A DNA stretch of 64,000 nt from Streptacidiphilus melanogenes (GTDB taxonomy: Bacteria > Actinomycetota > Actinomycetes > Streptomycetales > Streptomycetaceae), in contig NZ_BBPP01000001.1 in the NCBI RefSeq assembly GCF_000787835.1, forward strand, positions 290,423 through 354,422, read 5' to 3'. The translations under genes were made by a program, and so were the position numbers. This document shows positions 59,652 through 64,000 of this stretch, in pieces (position 1 is the first letter of the stretch; every line of letters starts with the position of its first letter). The notes beneath the pieces were generated by a model that had not been told where the DNA came from, made no database searches, and saw only the letters and a list, made by a program, of their open reading frames with translations.

Positions 59652-59652
<1 letters not shown>
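58250..59652 (-). pseudogene. tldE: tldE/pmbA metalloprotease subunit gene with a frameshift
   Basis: The N-terminal part starts at ATG 59652 (M-T-A-Q-N-S-A-L-P-H-E-L) and reads in one frame to R-D-D-L-E-D at 59401. The rest continues in another frame as A-A-E-A-A-A-R-A-A-G-P-A-E-D, through L-L-Y-G-F-A-N-H-M-V-T-S, to the stop at 58250. Total length is 1403 bases, one short of a multiple of three; a missing base near 59399-59401 explains it and would restore 467 residues. TldE pairs with TldD in a protease that matures peptides and degrades unfolded proteins. A sequencing error is possible. Its ATG overlaps the tldD stop (TGATG). Confidence 0.85.
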
Positions 59653-61169
<1,517 letters not shown>

Positions 61170-61367
61170 CGGTCTCCTCTTCTGAGGGATCGAGGGAAGA
61201 TTTGCTGGTACGCATCCTGCCCCGAACCGCGCGTTCCGTGCGTGCGACTGTCAGAAGCCGACAGATACCACCGCGCCGCGCTGTGGAGGGTCGATTCGCC
61301 CACGCCGTCCGCGAGCGGATAGCGTCGCAATGTCCGCGAGATCGCTGCACGTGAGAGAGGTATGCCT

Positions 61368-62072
61368 GTGAGCCGGTCGGTTCTGGTCACCGGAGGCAAC
61401 CGGGGCATCGGCCTCGCCATCGCCCGCGCCTTCGTCGAGGCGGGCGACAAGGTCGCCGTCACCTACCGTTCCGGCGAGCCGCCGGAGGGGCTGCTGGGCG
61501 TCAAGTGCGACATCACCGACTCCGAGCAGGTCGAGCAGGCCTTCAAGGAGATCGAGGCGGCCCAGGGCCCCGTCGAGGTGCTGGTCGCCAACGCCGGCAT
61601 CACCCGCGACACCCTGCTGCTGCGCATGTCCGAGGAGGACTTCAGCTCCGTCCTCGACACCAACCTCACCGGCACCTTCCGCGTCGTCAAGCGCGCGACC
61701 AAGGGCATGCTGCGCGCCCGCAAGGGCCGCGTCGTGCTCATCTCGTCCGTGGTCGGCCTGCTGGGCTCCGCGGGTCAGGCCAACTACGCGGCCTCCAAGG
61801 CCGGTCTGGTCGGCTTCGCCCGCTCGGTGGCGCGTGAGCTGGGCTCCCGCAACATCACCTGCAACGTCGTCGCCCCCGGCTTCGTCGACACCGACATGAC
61901 CGCGGTGCTGAGCGACGACCGCCGCGCCGAGATCGTCTCGCAGGTCCCGCTGGGCCGCTACGCGTCCCCGGACGAGATCGCCTCGGCCGTCCGCTTCCTC
62001 TCCTCGGACGAGGCCGCATACATCACCGGAGCCGTCATCCCCGTGGACGGCGGATTGGGAATGGGTCACTGA
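61368..62072 (+). CDS. fabG: 3-oxoacyl-ACP reductase
   Basis: A 234-residue SDR. T-G-G-N-R-G-I-G is the NADPH loop (residues 8-15), N-A-G-I-T follows, the catalytic Ser is in I-S-S-V-V and Y-A-A-S-K is the Tyr-Lys pair. It reduces 3-oxoacyl-ACP in fatty acid synthesis. GTG 61368 is preferred over ATG 61362 because GAGAGAGG ends 7 bases before it. The stop is 5 bases from the fabI start; the gene pair matches the mabA-inhA arrangement of actinobacteria. Confidence 0.93.
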   Translation: MSRSVLVTGGNRGIGLAIARAFVEAGDKVAVTYRSGEPPEGLLGVKCDITDSEQVEQAFKEIEAAQGPVEVLVANAGITRDTLLLRMSEEDFSSVLDTNLTGTFRVVKRATKGMLRARKGRVVLISSVVGLLGSAGQANYAASKAGLVGFARSVARELGSRNITCNVVAPGFVDTDMTAVLSDDRRAEIVSQVPLGRYASPDEIASAVRFLSSDEAAYITGAVIPVDGGLGMGH

Positions 62073-62077
62073 TCACC

Positions 62078-62848
62078 ATGAGTGGAATCCTCGACGGAAA
62101 GCGCGTCCTGGTCACCGGCGTGCTGATGGAGTCCTCCATCGCCTTCCAGGTCGCCAAGCTGGCCCAGGAGCAGGGCGCCGAGGTCATCCTGACCGCGTTC
62201 CCCCGCCCGAGCCTGACCGAGCGCATCGCCAAGAAGCTGCCGAAGCCGGCCAAGGTGCTGGAGCTGGACGTCACCAACGCCGAGCACCTCGCGTCCGTGG
62301 AGGACGCCGTGCGCGCGGAACTGGGCGGCCTCGACGGTGTCGTCCACTCCATCGGCTTCGCGCCGCAGGACGCCCTGGGCGGCAACTTCCTGAACACCCC
62401 GTGGGAGTCGGTCGGCACGGCCATGCACGTCAGCGCGTTCTCGCTGAAGTCGCTCGCCATGGCCTGCCTCCCGCTGCTGCCCGCCGAGGGCGGTTCCATC
62501 GTGGGCCTGACCTTCGACGCGACGGTGGCCTGGCCGCAGTACGACTGGATGGGCCCGGCGAAGGCCGCGCTGGAGGCGACCTCCCGCTACCTCGCCCGTG
62601 ACCTCGGGAAGCAGAACATCCGCTGCAACCTGATCTCGGCCGGCCCGATCAAGTCCATGGCCGCGAAGTCCATCCCGGGCTTCGAGCAGCTGGCCGACAC
62701 CTGGAACGTCCGCAGCCCGCTGGAGTGGGACGTGACGGACCCGGAGCCGGCCGCGCGCGGCGTCGTCGCGCTGCTGTCCGACTGGTTCCCCAAGACGACG
62801 GGCGAGATGATCCACGTCGACGGCGGCCTGCACGCGATCGGCGCGTAA
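62078..62848 (+). CDS. fabI: Enoyl-ACP reductase, InhA/FabI type
   Basis: A 256-residue NADH-dependent enoyl-ACP reductase, the last step of each fatty-acid elongation round. It begins G-K-R-V-L-V-T-G-V-L-M-E-S-S-I-A-F as in InhA, has H-S-I-G-F-A-P, and the Tyr-x6-Lys pair at about Y154 and K161 in Q-Y-D-W-M-G-P-A-K. It is co-transcribed with fabG. Confidence 0.95.
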   Translation: MSGILDGKRVLVTGVLMESSIAFQVAKLAQEQGAEVILTAFPRPSLTERIAKKLPKPAKVLELDVTNAEHLASVEDAVRAELGGLDGVVHSIGFAPQDALGGNFLNTPWESVGTAMHVSAFSLKSLAMACLPLLPAEGGSIVGLTFDATVAWPQYDWMGPAKAALEATSRYLARDLGKQNIRCNLISAGPIKSMAAKSIPGFEQLADTWNVRSPLEWDVTDPEPAARGVVALLSDWFPKTTGEMIHVDGGLHAIGA

Positions 62849-62862
62849 GCAGCGCCTTGCCC

Positions 62863-62895
62863 AAGGGCGCGGGGAGCCTGGCTCCCCGCGCCCTT
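62863..62895. terminator. Bidirectional terminator after fabI
   Basis: AAGGGCGCGGGGAGC (62863-62877) and its complement (62881-62895) form a perfect 15-bp stem around CTG, lying between the fabI stop and the stop of the convergent hypothetical gene. Confidence 0.85.
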
Positions 62896-62900
62896 CGCGT

Positions 62901-63494
62901 TCACATCGAGCCGGCGAACAGCAGGGCGACCAGCTTGCCGTCCTCGTCACGGGCCTCGAGGCAGAGCGCCGACTCGTCGAGCACCGGGAACGCCAGGACG
63001 TTGGCCCCGGTCTGCTCGTTGGCCACGACGCTCACCCAGGCCGCGCCCGACGTGCCGAGCTCGGACTCGACGTGCGCCACGAGGGCGTCCAGATCGGCGA
63101 AGCCCTTCGGCGGGGTTCCGCCGGGCCGGAACGCGTCCATCGCGGTCGAGTCCCACAGGAAGCCGGTCTCGGCGCCCAGCGGCTGCCAGTCCTCCACCGC
63201 GTCCTCGAAGACGGCCTCGGCGATGACCTCGGGCTCGGCCAGCGGGACCAGCACCATGGTGACGAACGTCGAGGTCTCGCCGCTCTGCTGGTCGGTGCGC
63301 CGGACCGTGCCGAGGTAGACGGGGTGGTCGCCCGGCGGTACGTCCTCGCACTCGGACCACTCGGGCGGTTCAGGGCAGCTGAACACCACGTTCCCGGCGA
63401 CCGTCAGGTCACCGGCGCGCTGGAACTCCTCCGGGCGGTCCCACTCCAGGACGTGCTCGTCCGCCAACTGCCGCAGCAGCGTGTCGATCTTCAT
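62901..63494 (-). CDS. Hypothetical protein, DUF4241-like C-terminus
   Basis: A 197-residue acidic soluble protein. The middle P-G-D-H-P-V-Y-L-G-T-V-R-R and the end G-A-N-V-L-A-F-P-V-L-D-E-S-A-L-C-L-E-A-R-D-E-D-G look like DUF4241 proteins, which are sometimes found near toxin-immunity genes, but the match is by eye. No ribosome site precedes the ATG. Four 17-bp direct repeats lie just upstream (63512-63579). Confidence 0.65.
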   Translation of the reverse strand: MKIDTLLRQLADEHVLEWDRPEEFQRAGDLTVAGNVVFSCPEPPEWSECEDVPPGDHPVYLGTVRRTDQQSGETSTFVTMVLVPLAEPEVIAEAVFEDAVEDWQPLGAETGFLWDSTAMDAFRPGGTPPKGFADLDALVAHVESELGTSGAAWVSVVANEQTGANVLAFPVLDESALCLEARDEDGKLVALLFAGSM

Positions 63495-63511
63495 GGGCCG
63501 GATACTGCCAG

Positions 63512-63579
63512 ACGCCGCTGACAGGCAGACCCCGCTGACAGGCAGATCCCACCGAAAGGCAGCCCCCGCCGACAGGCGA
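63512..63579. repeat. Four 17-bp direct repeats
   Basis: Head-to-tail units at 63512-63528, 63529-63545, 63546-63562 and 63563-63579. The first two differ by one base (ACSCCGCTGACAGGCAG); the third and fourth are degenerate but keep the C-C-G-N-N-A-A/C-A-G-G-C core. They fill the spacer between the GntR gene and the start of the hypothetical gene. Confidence 0.7.
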
Positions 63580-63583
63580 GGCC

Positions 63584-64000
63584 TCAGCTGCGGCAGCCCT
63601 GCAGCGCGTTCGCGGCCTCGGCGGCCGCGTGTTCGGCGTCGCCGGCGCGGATGGCGTCGAGGATGCCGTCGTGGCTGACGTAGCGGTGCTCCTCCAGGAC
63701 CGGGCCCACGGTTTCGCGCAGTTCCTCGCGCAGGACCTCGCCGAGGTCGGCGTAGAGGTCAGCGAGGACGCGGTTGTGGGAGGCGGCCATGACCGCCTGG
63801 TGGAAGGCGGCGTCGTTGAGGACGAAGGCCTCGGCGTCGCCCGAACTCCAGGCCTCCTCGCGGCGGTTCAGCGCCGTCTGGAGCAGGCGCAGGTCCTGCG
63901 CGGTGCGGCGGGTGGCCGCGAGGCGGGCCGCGGCCGCCTCCAACGCCAGGCGGAGTTCCGTCACTTCGGACTTCTCCGCCTCCGCGAAGCGGCGGTGCAT
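63584..64000 (-). CDS. GntR family regulator, FCD domain (5' truncated)
   Basis: Only the C-terminal 138 residues are in the window; the start and the winged helix lie beyond 64000. The visible part is the all-helical FCD effector domain: V-T-E-L-R-L-A-L-E-A-A-A-A-R-L-A, N-D-A-A-F-H-Q-A-V-M-A-A-S-H-N and H-D-G-I-L-D-A-I-R-A-G-D-A-E-H-A. The Asp and His residues can bind a metal that holds a carboxylate ligand. Such FadR-type regulators control catabolic or fatty-acid genes. Confidence 0.85.
   Translation of the reverse strand: MHRRFAEAEKSEVTELRLALEAAAARLAATRRTAQDLRLLQTALNRREEAWSSGDAEAFVLNDAAFHQAVMAASHNRVLADLYADLGEVLREELRETVGPVLEEHRYVSHDGILDAIRAGDAEHAAAEAANALQGCRS

Overview
The window is very GC-rich and densely coded. 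It has many GTG/TTG starts, ATGA/GTGA start-stop overlaps and several apparently leaderless genes. Together with an ethylmalonyl-CoA pathway block, PadR/TetR/MarR regulators and an actinobacterial lipid gene pair (psd-pssA), this points to a chromosome of the Streptomycetaceae (Streptomyces, Kitasatospora or Streptacidiphilus). That is an inference from gene content and base composition; no rRNA is present to confirm it. I see no tRNA, rRNA, CRISPR array, transposase or phage gene.

Layout. 1-4303: a truncated beta-propeller protein, a tautomerase-like protein, TrmO, an NAD(P)-binding oxidoreductase and a MarR regulator. 4359-7492: a 91-bp tandem repeat, an MFS exporter with its ArsR-type regulator under a double-palindrome operator, and a leucine-rich-repeat protein. 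7590-9123: pssA-psd (phosphatidylserine synthesis and decarboxylation). 9517-18699: the ethylmalonyl-CoA pathway (acyl-CoA dehydrogenase, MaoC hydratase, CitE-like lyase, MeaA/Ecm mutase, Ccr) with a TetR regulator and a duplicated-and-fused 3-hydroxyacyl-CoA dehydrogenase. 18834-25966: MATE/PadR pair with a shared 41-bp palindrome, a glutamine-amidotransferase-like protein divergent from a LysR regulator, a septum-formation-domain membrane protein, NUDIX and acetamidase genes, and a SRPBCC protein. 26132-28582: an MFS transporter fused to three Ig-like repeats. 28841-39111: an exopolysaccharide locus. 39199-48456: YnfA, a lipoprotein-like protein, an ABC-F ATPase, a small HTH protein, enoyl-CoA hydratase, GYD protein, an SDR, a GH15 enzyme, SURF1 and an exonuclease-BRCT protein. 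48530-57521: a zinc alcohol dehydrogenase, a rhomboid-like protein behind a possible Shine-Dalgarno-masking hairpin, an ECF sigma factor with SnoaL tail, an SDR, a CoA-transferase/glutaryl-CoA-dehydrogenase-like pair, MoaA and a GT87 mannosyltransferase. 57735-64000: DUF3099 protein, a frameshifted tldE beside an intact tldD, fabG-fabI, a hypothetical gene preceded by four 17-bp iterons, and the C-terminal part of a GntR/FCD regulator.

How the parts work together. The Ccr-Ecm-Mcl-MaoC-acyl-CoA dehydrogenase block converts crotonyl-CoA via ethylmalonyl-CoA and methylsuccinyl-CoA to glyoxylate and propionyl-CoA. The fused 3-hydroxyacyl-CoA dehydrogenase next to it can feed the 3-hydroxybutyryl-CoA/crotonyl-CoA end. 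In Streptomyces this pathway is a known source of ethylmalonyl- and methylmalonyl-CoA. The exopolysaccharide genes form one translationally coupled run: initiating phosphoglycosyltransferase, polymerase/ligase, MurJ-type flippase, deacetylase, GT4 transferase, Wzz-like protein and BcsL/CelD-type acyltransferase, ending at a strong terminator. CoA-transferase plus glutaryl-CoA-dehydrogenase-like enzyme look like a glutarate activation and oxidation pair. Several transporter/regulator pairs (ArsR-MFS, PadR-MATE) carry unusually perfect palindromes at their promoters.
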